A stretch of DNA of 64,000 nt, taken from NCBI GenBank assembly GCA_032622095.1, contig CP136063.1, forward strand, positions 185,917,956-185,981,955. The letters run 5' to 3'. The first letter of the stretch is position 1. Each line of letters begins with the position of its first letter. The DNA is from Siphonodentalium dalli (taxonomy: Eukaryota > Mollusca > Scaphopoda > Gadilida > Siphonodentaliidae). Below are positions 36,301 through 51,300 of this stretch, piece by piece. Position numbers and translations under genes: made by a program. The notes under the pieces are model-generated. The model did not search any database and was not told where the DNA came from. It was given only the letters and a program-made list of their open reading frames with translations.

Positions 36301-39300
36301 GGGGTGGGGTGGTCGATAACCCAAACAGACGTCAACCGATTTAATTCATATTTGGTATTAGTCCAAGTCTTCTTGTACTAAAACCAGCTAAGATATTGGG
36401 ATGGCGATGCTGGCGTTTAGTCCAAGACCGCCCTATATGCTCGCTTATGACACGGCTTAAGCGTTAGTGACCCGCTCAAATAAAACCACAATTATATGAA
36501 ATAAAATATCACAATTGCGACAATAAACGGATATTTTCCGCAGAGGACATGCTATTTTATCTGAAACCCACATCAGTTGTGAATTTAAAACGGTAATTTA
36601 ATGCGAAAAGAGACATTTACCTCAATGTTTACAATTTTTTAAAAGTATGCGAACTCGGTTGACCTCGCGAACTGTGTTCGGCATTTTCCGTTGAAAATAT
36701 TCCGTAGATTTTGGACAACAACGCAAATTACAAAGAATTCTCCATTGTAATCGTAATTATGTGTGTCAATAAATAAAATAATAAATAGATTAATTAAACA
36801 TTGAAGATATAAATGTAATACATTAAATAAATTACGGGGAATTACAACCCTCTCAAAGTTTAAAACAGTGTAAACACAACGAGTATTAGAATAAATAATA
36901 TGGTGCTACATTTCCCACATTTGGTGGACTTCGGCGAAATTAAGATATATACTAAGCGAACAGAGCAATATACTGCTCTTGTTAAGCACACAAAAAATCA
37001 AACAAAATTTGTATAAATTTTTAACCTTAAGTTTGAAAAGTCCCACTAAAACGGAAGAACTATATTTCGAAACTGTGTGATTCGGTTCTCCGATTATTTT
37101 ATCAACACAAAAGTCAAAATGCACATGGATGAAAATCACACGGATGGAAAGTCAGACACAAGAGTTCTAATTTGCTCCAATTTTGACAAGTTGCTTGCGA
37201 AAATTGTCCACAAAACTACCGTTCTGATCCTCCATTATGTCATTAAGTTTTTAGTGCGGGAATTGTTCTGAAAGCACATAGAAAACTGGACTTTCGGGCG
37301 ATCGGTTTTCGCCATTTTTGTTCGGAAAACCCGCGCTATATATAGAAACGGAAAGTAGAATTCCCAGAACAAACAGCGGATTATGCCGAACTTATTCGGA
37401 CCACTTCGGCTTTCGGTTAAAACGTAAACAAACAGAGAAACAAATCGATGTTTATGGCAATCAACCGGAATATTCTATGTGTAATTTAACATTAAAGTTA
37501 GATTATTATACACCATTGTGACCATAAGATGTAAGCCTTTCCGATGTATATAGCATCATGTATTGATTTGCTAGGTAAATCGAGTAAAATACATCACAGA
37601 TTCCCGCCACAGATCGTGGGCGTAAGTCGTGTGGTAGGATTGGTATGCAAGCGGGCTTGGACTAAACGCCAGCATCGCCATCCCAATATCTTAGCTGGTT
37701 TTAGTACAAGAAGACTTGGACTAATTTGGTATATGGGTCTGATGCGACAATATCTCGAATGAGTTCGTAAAGCAGGTTTGTCCAATCTTTTATACAAGAG
37801 CTATGGGACTTAGTTTGTAAATTTTTAGCGATTTTGATCATTCTTGACTGTTAGCTCGATAATTCAAAGAAACTGTAACTGATTTCAACGATATTCGGTA
37901 TATGAGTCTAGGATCACGATTTCGATGAAAATCATGTCCACCGGCAGCCATCCTGGATGTTACTCTTTGCATCACTAAATCCTTTAGCACACCCTACAGA
38001 GCATATCCCTCATCTGATCATCACTTCATATGGATCCTCAGTGTGATTTCTAGACAGGTTTTACTCTTTGTATGACTAAATCCTTTAGCACACCTTACAT
38101 GTGTCTATTTTCCAATGTAAGTGCGATAACTTATAACAAACGTAATCTGATTTTTACCAAAATGGATTATAGATTCTAGTCATGAATATCTTGTTTAGTG
38201 TTTACTCTTATTTCTTGCAGGAGTGAATGAGGTGTTCTTCTCATACTCAGTCCAGTGGGAAGAGAGTTCAGTTAAGTGGGCATCCAGATGGGACATCTAT
38301 CTTCAGATGACTGATGTGCAAATCCATTGGTTTTCCATAATCAATTCAGTCGTCGTTGTATTTTTCCTCTCTGGTAAGAATACTTAACACATCTATGATT
38401 GGAGCTTCCTGAAATTTTGCGAAAACCCTGTGCCAATGGCCATATGGCACCTCGCATATATGAGAGAATGCATTGGCCTAACAATATATACCTTAACCTT
38501 GTGAGCCAGTGCATTTGCTTATATATGCGAGTCTCCCTATATGAGACTCGCATAAAAATGTTCTGACACAGGATCTTTAATGCTGCACCATGTAGAATGT
38601 TCCACATGAACAGCCCTTTGATTTTGGAAAACCCACCCATGATGTGTTGAGCGCACATATTTTAAACATTACGTGCCCTTCTTTATTGAACAGGAAACAT
38701 GATGTAACTGAATGTGAGCAAGTTTTAGCACATTGAACACTAATATAAATTGTCATCTTGAGAATACATTCATTCTTCAATTACTTTGATAGTAACACAG
38801 CTTTATGCAAGCATGCGTCAGTGGCACATGATAATCACATAATAGTCTGATCGACAAGAGATAATCTAAAGAAGCCACCTGAATTAGCAGTATTTTCATC
38901 AGCGTTATAATTACTTTTGAAGTTAATGCCACATGTAGCACTCTTTGAGAATTAATCACACTTTTCACTCTTATTATCATATATGGTGGAATTACTGACT
39001 GAATTAATCGTATTCTGGGAAATGCTCAGTACCGTACTTGGCAGATATTAAGTTACATGCACTAAAATTATTACTTGCACAATAGCGCATTGTTTTTAAA
39101 TTGTTCCCACGTCCTGCATGCGCAAGCGCATGTCAGAATCAAAGTTTGAAGTTATGGCAATCTTTTCAAATGGTTATCATCTTTATCACATTAAATTTTT
39201 GTACCTGTATTTGAAGACACTATTAAATTACTCACTATAATTCAAACAAACGTCAACCGATTTCATTCATATTTGGTTTATGGGTCTGTTGCGACAATAT

Positions 39301-42300
39301 CTCGCACAGGTTCGAAACCAGGGTTGTCCAATCTTTTATGTGAGAGTTATGGGACTTAGTTTGTCTATTTTTATCGATGTTGATTATTCACGACTGTTAG
39401 CGCAATAATTCAAACAAACTTTGACTGATTTCAATGATATTCAGTTTATGAGTTTAGGATCACCTCAAGATGGGAGCTGTCGAATTTGAACGATTTCGAT
39501 GAAATATATGGCCACTACCATCCTTCTTAGATTTTACTCTTTGCATAACTAAATCCTTGAGCACACCCTACAGAGCATATGCCTCATCCAATAATCACCA
39601 AACTCTATATGGATCCTCGGGGTGACCTCTAGATGAGTGCTTTCCATTTTTTCCGAATTCTGTTAAAAAACATGGCTGCCAGTGGCCATCTTGGATTTTA
39701 CTCTTTGTATGACTAAATCCTTTAGCACACCTTACAGGTCACATTTCGTATCCAATCATCTCCAAACTTCATATGGATCTTCGTGATGACCTCTAGATGG
39801 GAGCCTCCCTTTTTTCCCCGAAATTCGTTAAAAAAAACATGGCTGCCAATAATTCTTTTGCAACAGATCTATTCTTTCCGGCAAAAAACTCGACGAGTGC
39901 CATCTTCCGATGTGCACCCCTTGTTTTAAAGTCATTTCATTGAAATTTCCAAGTAACATATGGAGTGATAACTTTGTAGCATTTCATATATGCAAATCAC
40001 TATCATAGCATAAGTCTCTACTTTCCCTTTCAGGTATTCTAACCATGATTATTGTGAGAACCCTCAGAAGAGACATCGCTCATTACAACAAAGAAGATGA
40101 CATTGTGAGTTCTGTTGCTCTCATGGCTCTCAGTTCCCAGAGAAATTGGGCCTGCAATATTCTCGATTCAGTTTCCTGAATCAAATAATTTTTTATTTTG
40201 AGTAGTCAGTTTCAATTTGATTCACAGTGAATGAACTCCATTTTATTTATATTTTAATCAACTTTTTACATCAAAATATAAATTGTATCCCCACTTGTCC
40301 AGATGTCCGAATGTTTGATTCCACTCTCAAGATGTTATCTTACTCTCAGCACTGCGTCATATTTTTGTGTCATTCGATATCCTTCTGCGTTAATTTAACA
40401 GAAATGGCTGGTGATGTTGTAGCTTTAAGAATCTGTTAGGTCTAACTGTGTGCATCGGTATTGTCTGTGTCATACCAAACTGGTGTAGAAAGTATAATAA
40501 ACACAATAGTTAACTGTTCTGAGTAGTGTACCAGTTTTCTCCTCTCCTGAGATGCAAGGATTATTTTCACTCGTCTAGTGCCTCGTAAAAATAAAAGAAA
40601 ACCTGTTTGCTACTCACAACAGTTAACTATTGTTTATATATTCTCATTGATTTATCAACTACCAACGCTTCAAAGCATCAAAATCAAAGACCATTATGAT
40701 AAAAGATGTTCATCTGCAATGTTGCCCATCAAAAGTTCACATACAACTTTCTAATTCGATGTCCAACACAGTCATAGACTCGCAATCACTTGCGATGACC
40801 TATCATAAAGTAAATGCACTATTCATACGATAAGAAGCTCTCATCAAAATGAGCTCTTAAATCTATTGTGCTTGAAAATCCAACAGTTTATTCAAATTGT
40901 TTGGGATAGAACATCACATGTTCACACACAAATGCCACATTTATATCACCAAGAACATAATTTGGAAGACTCGCATACAAGTCAGAACTTGTAAACTTGG
41001 ACATCATCAGCCATGCTTATATTGTGCTGTGGCTCATTGTCCATGAGATTCTATACCTAAATAAAAAAATAATGTCCGAATTGCAGGGCCATACCGAGAA
41101 AGTGATGGTATTCACTAATGATCTGATTGTGTCCATTTTCTGCTTAACCCTTCCACGACTGTAGCTTCCTGAAATTTAAGAAAATCCTGTGTCATTGCAT
41201 TCTTTTATATATTTATATATGTTTAGAATGTCCGATAATTCCTGCAAAATTTTGTTGTCCGATATATGGTAGATTTCAACTGATTTGACATAACTTTTTT
41301 GTTATAGGAGGAGACATTGGAAGAGACTGGCTGGAAGCTGGTTCATGGCGATGTGTTCAGACCACCAAAGTTTGCTAAACTACTTTCTTCATTGGTTGGA
41401 GCTGGCATCCAATTGTTCTTCATGGCATTGATTACAATAGGTATGGCATTTATTTCACATGTCATGCTTATTTTGTTATAATTTAAAGCCAGATGACACA
41501 CGCACTAAAAAAGCTTTTCCATTGTAAATTTTTATAAATGAAAACATTTCACACCAGAAGGACTTATAATTTACGTAGCTGGTGGCACTAATCACCCAAT
41601 TCTGATGCAATTGTGTGAAAAGAATTCTTTTCAAGGATGTTTTTTTACGGGGGACTATAGAAATGAGCAGTGTTTATTTGTCTTTATACCCCCCCCGCAA
41701 CGAAGTTAGGGGGGGTATACTGGAGTCAGCTTGTCCGTCCGTCGTCCGTCCGTGGACACAAATTTGTCCGGAGTTTTTCTCAGTCGTTTTTTTATCAATT
41801 TCCGTGAAACTTGGCACAGACATCAACCACCATGGGAACCTGTGCACCTGCGATTATGACGTCTGTCAGACTTTTGGTGGAGTTATTCCCCCTTTTTTGA
41901 CTTAGAATTTTTTTGCAACATGTATAATTTTGTCCGAGCTTTTATTCCTACATTTTTCGGTAAATTTTTTTAAAACGTGGCACAGATATTTAGTACCATG
42001 GGAACCTGTGCACCTGCGATTATGACATCTGTCCGACATTTTTTGGGGGAGTTATCCCCCTTTTTTTACTTAGAATTTTTTCGCAACATGCATAATTTTG
42101 TCCGAGCTTTTATTCCTACAATTTTCGGTCAATGTTTTTTAATCTTGGCACTGATATTTAGTACCATGGGAACCTGTGCACCTGCGATTATGACGTCTGT
42201 CCGACATATTTTGTGTGGAGTTATTCCCCTTTTTCGACTTAGAATCTTATTCGCAACATACATAATTTTGTCCAAGCTTTTATTCCTACATTTTTTGGTC

Positions 42301-45300
42301 AATAGGTTTAAGATTAGGGTTATGGTTGTACACCTGCAATGGGAACTGTTATTTTATTATTTTAACTAAATGTTTACTGACATGTGAAACATCTTAGTAT
42401 TTTAAAAACAGGGGGGTATCCGTAGTCCCATTGGGACAGTCACACCTCTAGTTATTTTAACTAAATGTTTACTGACATGTGAAACATCTTAGTATTTTTA
42501 AAACACGGGGGGTATCCTTAGTCCCATTGGGACAGTCACACCTCTAGTTATACCCCCCGTAACGAAGTTAGGGGGGGTATACTGGAATCGGCTGCACCGT
42601 CTTTCCGTCCATGGACACAAATTTGTCCGGAGTTTTTCTCAGTCGTTTTGTGATCAATTTCCGTGAAACTTGGCACAGACATCAACCACCATGGGAGTCT
42701 GTGCACCTGCGATTATGACGTCTGTTTCACATTTTTATCACATTTTTATCCCCCTTTTTCGACTTAGAAATTTTTTTGCAACATCCTTAATTTTGTCCGA
42801 GCTTTTATTCCTACATTTTTAAGTCAATGTTTTTTAATCTTGGCACTGATATTTAGTACCATGGGAACCTGTGCACCTGCGATTATGATGTCTGTCCGAC
42901 TTTTTTTGGTGGAGTTATTCCCCTTTTTCGCAACATGCATTATTTTGTCCGAGCTTTTATTATGCCCCCGACTTGAAAAGTCGGCGGGTATATAGTCGAC
43001 GTCTCCGTCCGTACGTCCGTCGCGCCGTACGTCCGTCCATCCGTACAAACATTTTGCATTATTGTTCAGCAACCGCTGGGCAGATTTTGCTGATATTTGG
43101 TATGGTGATAGAGCAGCATGGGGGAACAGCTACATGCATAGTGCGGGTTTCGTCCACCCATTTTCACCAGAGTTATGGCCCTTTTTTTACTTAGAAAATT
43201 CAATTTTGTCCGTCAGTACAAACATTTTGCATTATTGTTCAGCAACCGCTTGGCAGATTTAGCTGATATTTGGTATGGTGATAGCACAGCATGGGGGAAC
43301 AGCTACATGCATAGCGCGGGTTTCGTCCACCCATTTTCACCAGAGTTATGGCCCTTTTTTTACTTAGAAAATTCAATTTTTCTCTTGTTTTTTTTGGGTT
43401 TCCAGATGATAGCGTGAGCTTTGGTGGTACGATTGCAAATCCCGTATTTTTGTGGATCAGTTATATAAAAATACATGTCAAGTGCGAATTTGGGTATGAT
43501 CTGATGATTTTTGCCAGAGTAATGGTCCTTTTTTCAACTTAGAAAATTTGAATTTTGTCCGTCCGTACAAACATTTTGCATTATTGTTCAGCAACTGCTG
43601 GGCAGATTTAGCTGATATTTGGTATGGTGATACAGCAGCATGGGGGAACAGCTTCATGTATAGCGCAGGTTTCGTCCACCCATTTTCACCAGAGTTATGG
43701 CCCTTTTTTTACTTAGAAAATTCAATTTTTCTCTTGTTTTTTGGGGTTTCCAGATGATAGCGTGAGCTTTGGTGGTACAATTGCAAATCCCGTATTTTTG
43801 TGGATCAGTTATATGAAAATACATGTCAAGTGCGAATTTGGGTATGATCTGATGATTTTTGCCAGAGTTATGGCCCTTTTTTCAACTTAGAAAATTTGAA
43901 TTTTCGCTTTTTTTGGGGTTTCCGGATCGATTGTTTTGTGGTTTTTAGTCAACATTTCTGTACGAACTTCTTTTGGAATGGTCATATAGACCTCCTCAGA
44001 TATCTGCAGTTTCGTCCATGCTTAATCCGAATTGCTACGGTCGGGGGCAAATGCCACGCGACAGCGTACCTCTTGTTCCTACATTTTTCGGTCAATAGGT
44101 TTAAGATTAGGGTTAGGGTTGTGCACCTGCAATGGGAACTGTTATTTTATTATTTTAACTAAATGTTTACTGACATGTGAAACATCTTAGTATTTTTAAA
44201 ACACGGGGGGTATCCTTAGTCCCATTGGGACAGTCACACCTCTAGTTATACCCCCCGTAACGAAGTTAGGGGGGGGTATACTGGAATCGGCTGCACCGTC
44301 TTTCCGTCCATGGACACAAATTTGTCCGGAGTTTTTCTCAGTCGTTTTATGATCAATTTCCGTGACACTTGGCACAGACATCAACCACCATGGGAACCTG
44401 TGCACCTGCGATTATGACGTCTGTTGGACTTTTTTTGGTGGAGTTATTTCCCCTTTTTTGACTTAGAAAATTTTCGCAACATGTATAATTTTGTCGGATC
44501 TTTTATTCCTACATTTTTAGGTCTTTTTTTTTTAAACTTGTCACAGATATTTAGTACCATGGGAACCTGTGCACCTGCGATTATGACATCTGTCCGACAT
44601 TTTTTGGTGGAGTTATCCCCCTTTTTCGACTTAAATTTTTTTTTGCAACATGCATAATTTTGTCCGAGCTTTTATTCCTACATTTTTAGGTCAATGTTTT
44701 TTAATCTTGGCACTGATATTTAGTACCATGAGAACCTGTGCATCTGCGATTATGATGTCTGTCTGACTTTTTTTTGTAGAGTTATTCCCCTTTTTCGACT
44801 TAGAACATTTTCGCAACATGCATTATTTTGTCCGAGCTTTTATTCCTACATTTTTCGGTCAATAGGTTTAAGATTAGGGTTAGGGTTGTGCACCTGCATT
44901 GGGAACTGTTATTTTATTATTTTAACTAAATGTTTACTGACATGTGAAACATATTTGTATTTTAAAAACACGGGGGGTATCCTTAGTCCCATTGGGACAG
45001 TCACACCTCTAGTTTTATCTGTCTGTAGTCCGAAAAGTTTTTTATCCAGATGATAACTTGAAAATATTTGACAGATCTTTATGAAACTTGGTATGTGGTC
45101 TTCATATGAGAAAGTCTTGGTCTAGTTCGAATTTGGGTCTAGTCTGACCATTTATGACTGAGTTATGCCCCTTTCAACCAGTCAAAGGGTTAATTTAAAA
45201 ATCTATAATTTCAGGATTTGCTATGCTTGGTATGTTGTCTCCAGCATCAAGAGGGGCATTAATGACAGCTGCTATTTTCTTATTTGTTTTCCTTGGGTAA

Positions 45301-48300
45301 GTAAGAAATTGTTTACATTTAATAGTCAAGGCACAAAATAAGTGCACGGTCATGGTCAATGACTGGCTCAAAATTGTAATATTCCGTATATGACTGGCAT
45401 ATTATGTTTTCAGTCGAACGTTATGTCCGGTGCACTTTTATTCTTGAAATTGCCTGAGTTACCTGGTACTGAACTGAAGCTAAAGTAATAGGAAAAAGTT
45501 TGCTTTTGTTAAGTTACCAGTCGCGAACATGAATTCATCATAATTCAAGTCCAGTTCCTAGAACTGACACTAAAAATAGATACGGTAATTCCCCACGTGG
45601 AACAAACCTACCAGTACTGTTTCGTCTCGCATTACAACTTTTTAACTCTCCTCTTTTCAAAGCAAATAATGGCAAAAGTATTTTGTCAATATAATTTTAA
45701 GAATATTCTCAATGGAGAGTTATTAATAAGAACAAAGTCAATCTATTTTTGATGCACTTGTTGATGATTGTTATTTTACAGACTTTTATGTTAATTCTCA
45801 TGAAGGCCATGAGTCCTTTAACCCTTTGAGTGCCAGGGGCCGATCTCATCGGCCCTAAACCTACAAAATAAGTCTGTTAAAGAATATAAGAATAAATTAT
45901 TAAAATTGTAAAAAATTGTAAAAAAAAAAATGTTAGGCCAATGCTTTCTCTTATATATGCGAGGCGACCTATGGTCGACTCGCATATATAAGAAAATGCA
46001 TTGGCACAGGGTATATGGATTGATACAAAAATCGACCAGGCACTCAAAGGGTTAAACAATTAAGATACCAGATTAATTAACATTATTCTGTAACGATAGT
46101 CTGTTTTATACTGATACTCATTTTCTCAGGTTGTTTGCTGGGTTTTTCTCTGCACGGCTGTACAAGACAATGAGAGGTCACCTGTGGAAAAAGGCGGCTT
46201 TCCAGGTTTGTTGCTATATTTAATTTCAATTAACACAATTTGACAACATTTTGCCTTTTGCAATATTTTTGCAATATTCATCACCTTGTGCATGTTTATT
46301 TTGCTGTACTTGCAAGTAAATTTTTATTAAAATTTGGCACAGTAGTTTATCCAGCTTTGGAAACTAAGGAGTGAGATCATTGAAACTCATTTTAATATAT
46401 CCGTTTGAAAAAAAGGTCTGTCCTAGCCGTCCATTAAAATGTTTGGTTTCTGCCCGATAACTCCAATTTGGATTATTTAATCTGAACCAAAGTTGGTATG
46501 TGTGTTTATCAGCTAAAAATACAGGCCATCTTAGAATATGGGTTGCGTCCACTTATTCCTACATAAGTTATGGCCCTTTTTCGACTTTGAATTTGCCCGA
46601 TTTCATAACATGTTGGATTCCTCACTGATAACTCCAATTTGATTTATTTGATGCGAACCAAAGTTGGTATTTGTGTTTCTCAGCCAAAAATACAGGCTAA
46701 GTTCTAAGATGGGTTTGTCCAACTATTTCTACATGAGGTACCACCCTTTTTCAATGTAATTTGCCTGATTTAAAAACAGTTTACAAGTAAACTAACAGGC
46801 ATATTTAGCTTGGCCTCAGCAGTGCTCTTTTTATAGATATATTGCTCATTTTTAACTTTCAACTTAAAACTTTTTTCACTTAAAATTTGACCTTGTCAAT
46901 TGAGCTCTGATTTAGTTATTTAACAATTGTCCTTGCGGAGTTATTTCACTATCTTAATTTCTGAAATTAGTCTATTTTCTCACTGTGTACAAGATATTGC
47001 ATTGCTTTGCAGTACCATATTAAAATATAGCTGTTTTACTTTGATATGCAAGTCTCCAATTAATTTTTTTCAAGCAATGTTTACTCAGGAGCATCAGTTG
47101 AAACAACTGTCATTAAACCTTCATCTCTAATTTTTTAATTTTATTATTGTCGAATTGTTAATCTATTGATTGCTAATTTTGTTTGAAAACCAATTTTAAT
47201 TTATTTCAGACTGCCACTGTCTATCCAAGTGTCATGTTTGGTGTCAGCTTCTTTTTGAACTTCTTTATTTGGGGCAAGAGTTCGTCTGGAGCAGTAAGTT
47301 TTTACCAGTAATATTCTGTTATAATCAGGCTTATCAGCTGCTTCCGATTTGAAAAGAATGAAAATTACACCTTGTGAAAAACTCAATAGTTCACAATTAT
47401 TGAACTTGCTTTATATTTAAATATATTTGAAATTAAAATGCAGAATCAGATTTGTTTATTATTAAAACACAAATCAGGTGTGCTAATTTTTTATATACCA
47501 AACAACCTTGCGGGATTGCTGTGACAACTTATGCTATCACTGTGACAGTACTTGAAATCCAGAAATAAATCTTTGGCATCTATCATACTTCATAATTACA
47601 TGAATAGAGTTCATACAGTGTTCTCAACATCTATTTCAAAGATATGATTAAATGCTTCAGTCGCATCTATTCCTGTCAGATGAATGCAAAACATGGGATA
47701 TTCAAGAACTTTGTACTTTGTATTTGAAGCACAAGCTTTACCCTGAAAATAGGGTATCATTTGTCATTTGTTTATTTTTTATTTATTTTTTCAGGTTCCA
47801 TTCTCTACTATGATTGCTCTTCTCTGCATGTGGTTTGGCATCTCGCTACCATTGGTGTTCTTAGGTTATTACTTTGGATTTAGAAAACAGGTAGGACTTA
47901 TCTTCTGATAAATTTCTTTTGTATTTTTATTTACTCTAACAATAGGGCCCTGCAAATTGATTCGATCTGATGCGATTCGGAATCTTTCGTCTGATGCGAT
48001 TCAAGATTGGCTGTTCTGCTTCGAATTGTATCAAATCATTGGCACCAGTTGCCTTCTCAACTGACTGACACCTTTGCTTTTTCACGTAGATAGATTATGA
48101 TACCAAAGAAAGACCACACACAAACACTGTTTGACTGAGTTATACTATATAGACCACCGAAGCATTGCACGACTGATGTAACTGATCTAGAAAAATTTCA
48201 TATATGCCAAACTTCAGCTGCGTGAATGTGATTGCTTACTGACTTCATTATTGCTTTTGTTTCTTTATTTTATAGCAGAGATGGACACACCAAATGCGCA

Positions 48301-51300
48301 CTTAATTGGCTAAATGCGAATTTGATCCATTTATGGATAATATTTACATTATATACTAACAATCACTTATCGTCATTACCAAGTGAGCAAATTGATACCG
48401 GTACAGCTACTCAGTCCAGTGATATCTATATCTTCACTTTTGATACCACTGATGCAATGATTCGATTCGAGATTCGATTCAATTAAGAATCACTTGGCTG
48501 ATTCGAATCAAAATCAAAATGCCTGATTTGCAGGGCCCTATCTAACAAGTTTGATTTCTATAATTTACATCTAATCGTTCATGTCATAAGTAGTCAAAAA
48601 TTTATGAACTCTCTCCATTTTATAGAATCACTGTTTTTATAGTGAATCCAAATCAGTGGAGCCTAAATTTTGTTGGAAATCAAACACTTATATCATGATC
48701 TGTTGATGTCATAGTTGTTCTCAACATTTTAGCTCAATGTTGAGCAGTGTTAAAATTTTCGTGAGTGAATTCCACCAAGCATCCTATACTCTGGAATTAT
48801 TATAAAATAAATAAATGATGTAATACTAATGCAGACACATTCTCACCTTTAGAGTTTAGTAACTTGTTGCTGTAAATGGAAGTTGGTGTTAGAGATTAAA
48901 TACCAAGAATACAGGTGCAGTGTCATCAAAAGTTGTTATTTTTCAAGAGCAAATCGATTTTTTTGTGCGGTATAATTTTAATGACATGGGTGGTGTCTGT
49001 AAGGTCATTTAATGACTCAATTTTCATTTCATCGGGTTGTCTGTTGTCAACAATTTTCTTTCTGATATTTGCTCTCTTATTGTCACTGGTAAAAAAAACT
49101 CTGATTTAGACCTTTAACCCTTTACCCAACAAACCGGCCAAAACCGGCCAAATAAAGCTTCAACAGCCTAAAATATCTTCGGTCTGTCTCAATAGAACCA
49201 TACACATATGGATATCATTGGAACCGGCTCCTTGACCACATTGTGATAGTTACAGTTATGCCCTGTGCCAATGCATTCTCTTATATATGCGAGTCGACCA
49301 TAGGTCGCCTCGCATATATAAGAGAATGCATTGGCCTTTTTACAATTTGTCTTACATTCTTTAACAATTTTATAATTTTTAATGTGTTAAGCCGATGCAT
49401 TTTCTTATATATGCGAGGCGACCTGTGGTCGACTCGCATATATAAGAGAATGCATTGGCACAGGGCCCTTCTGTTGGGTAAAGGGTTAACCCTTCCATGA
49501 CTGGAACTTCCTGAAATTCTCTTATATATGTGAGTTGACCACAGGGCGCCTGGCATATATAAGAGAATGCATTGGCCTAACAGTATTAACTTGACCTTGT
49601 AAGCCAGTGCATGCTGTTATATTCGAGGCTCCTATGGGAGACTCGCATATATAAGAGAATACACTGGCACAGGGCCTTTAATGCTGCACCGGCACACCTC
49701 CCATAAAAGAGTTAATATCAATTATTCCAGGCTTATGAACATCCTGTTAGAACCAACCAGATACCCAGACAAGTTCCAGAACAAGCATGGTACATGAACA
49801 ATTTCTTTGGGTAAGTTCTTAGATTTTCACCTATTACAGTAGTTGAGGGTCATAACTTTCTCAGAAGTTGTCCAAATTGCCAAAAGAAAAATAAATATAG
49901 TTGCATTTACTACATTTTTTTAAACCAATGTAGTGTGGTCACAATTTACAAAACACCTGTAGTCTAAAACTGAGGTAGAGAAATTAAAATTGATCACCCT
50001 CAATTTCTGTCTGGAAATTCCAGAGGAGAGTAAGTGGATGATTGTTGATCATAAACATCAGTTTTTATGTTTTGAACTATCTTCAAAATAACAAGAGGCA
50101 GCTATAATATCAGATAAGTTCAGTTTTAACTCATGTACCTCCTAGATAAGTCTGGGAAGTTATGGAATTTTTCATCGGCTTGAGGACTTGGAAATTATCC
50201 TGGATTTTTGTTTGTTAAATCATAGAGTTTTATCCTTGGACAGGTGTATGAAGCCTGTGTTGGTGGCATAGCCATGGGGTGATGCCTACACATTCCTGTC
50301 CTCAACTGTTTTAATATTATGGTGCCTGTGCCAGTTAGCCGACGAAATGATAAAGACCCGTCCATTTGATGGGCAATCCCCTAGTAAATTAGTAATTCCA
50401 AACATCTTTAATTTTCATAGTATATATTGTGATTTCTTTTTTATTTCAGAATTCTAATGGCTGGTATTTTACCATTTGGTGCCATGTTTATTGAGTTATT
50501 TTTCATTTTCACAGTGAGTATTATCAAGCATGTCTAAAAGTAATCAATGTCTGTTGCACTTATGTGGGCGTAAATCGCGAAATTATACAGTATGTTATTC
50601 GGCCCATTGTTGTTCTATATGCCCATAAATGCAACAAAAAAGACGTTGATTGCCTATCCAAACAAAATATAACTTGGCATCAGAGTCTGGCAATGTTGCT
50701 CTCTCCATAGATGATTATTATTGTGTTCCATTGAGGAAGTATTGAACTAAACAATTAAACTAGACTGAGGTAAACAGAAGGCCCTGTCCATATGTGGCTC
50801 TTTGTTAAATGTAAATGCCTTGTATAAATATTGAATATGTTGGCTCCCAAAAAAACAGTAAATTTTCTTTAATGTCTACAAATTTAATTTTCCATTTACT
50901 TGATATACCCAGTTTACTTCCTGTGAGATTCCAAGATGTACAAAAGAGAAGTTATTTGATTTTTTCTGCAAACCTTTCTATGCTTATCTTTGCTTATGTT
51001 CGATAGCTTAAACATCAAAGGTAAGCAAGTGGTATAGAGTGCTCTTCAAATTTTCAAAATCAATGGCTATGTACATCAGTTGACAAAGAATTATCCCAGC
51101 CGATTTGGTAACGATTCCTGCTGTATTTTTGCATATCGGCACTTCAAAGTGAAAAATATAAGATGTCTTTTCAATCAAGACTGAACATTGGGGAATATTA
51201 TTGTCTTGTTTATATACTTAAACCCTTTCTATACTAAATAGATTCTCCCATTCAATTATAAAAGTATACATTGGAATGGCCTATTATTCCAGCAAAACTA

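Noticed and set aside
44104-44125. Telomere-like TTAGGG repeats
   Set aside because: Only about two units, and repeated as part of the TATACCCCCC element; not a telomeric tract.
41615-44657. Plus-strand frames rich in Phe/Ser
   Set aside because: All fall in the intron 11 concatemer and recur with its units.
49243-49556. Overlapping frames on both strands with the same peptide ([11 protein letters not shown])
   Set aside because: Direct result of the palindromic MITE hairpins.
29487-49680. Regular spaced hairpins considered as a CRISPR array
   Set aside because: Eukaryotic introns, TTAA-bounded MITEs, no constant repeat-spacer spacing.
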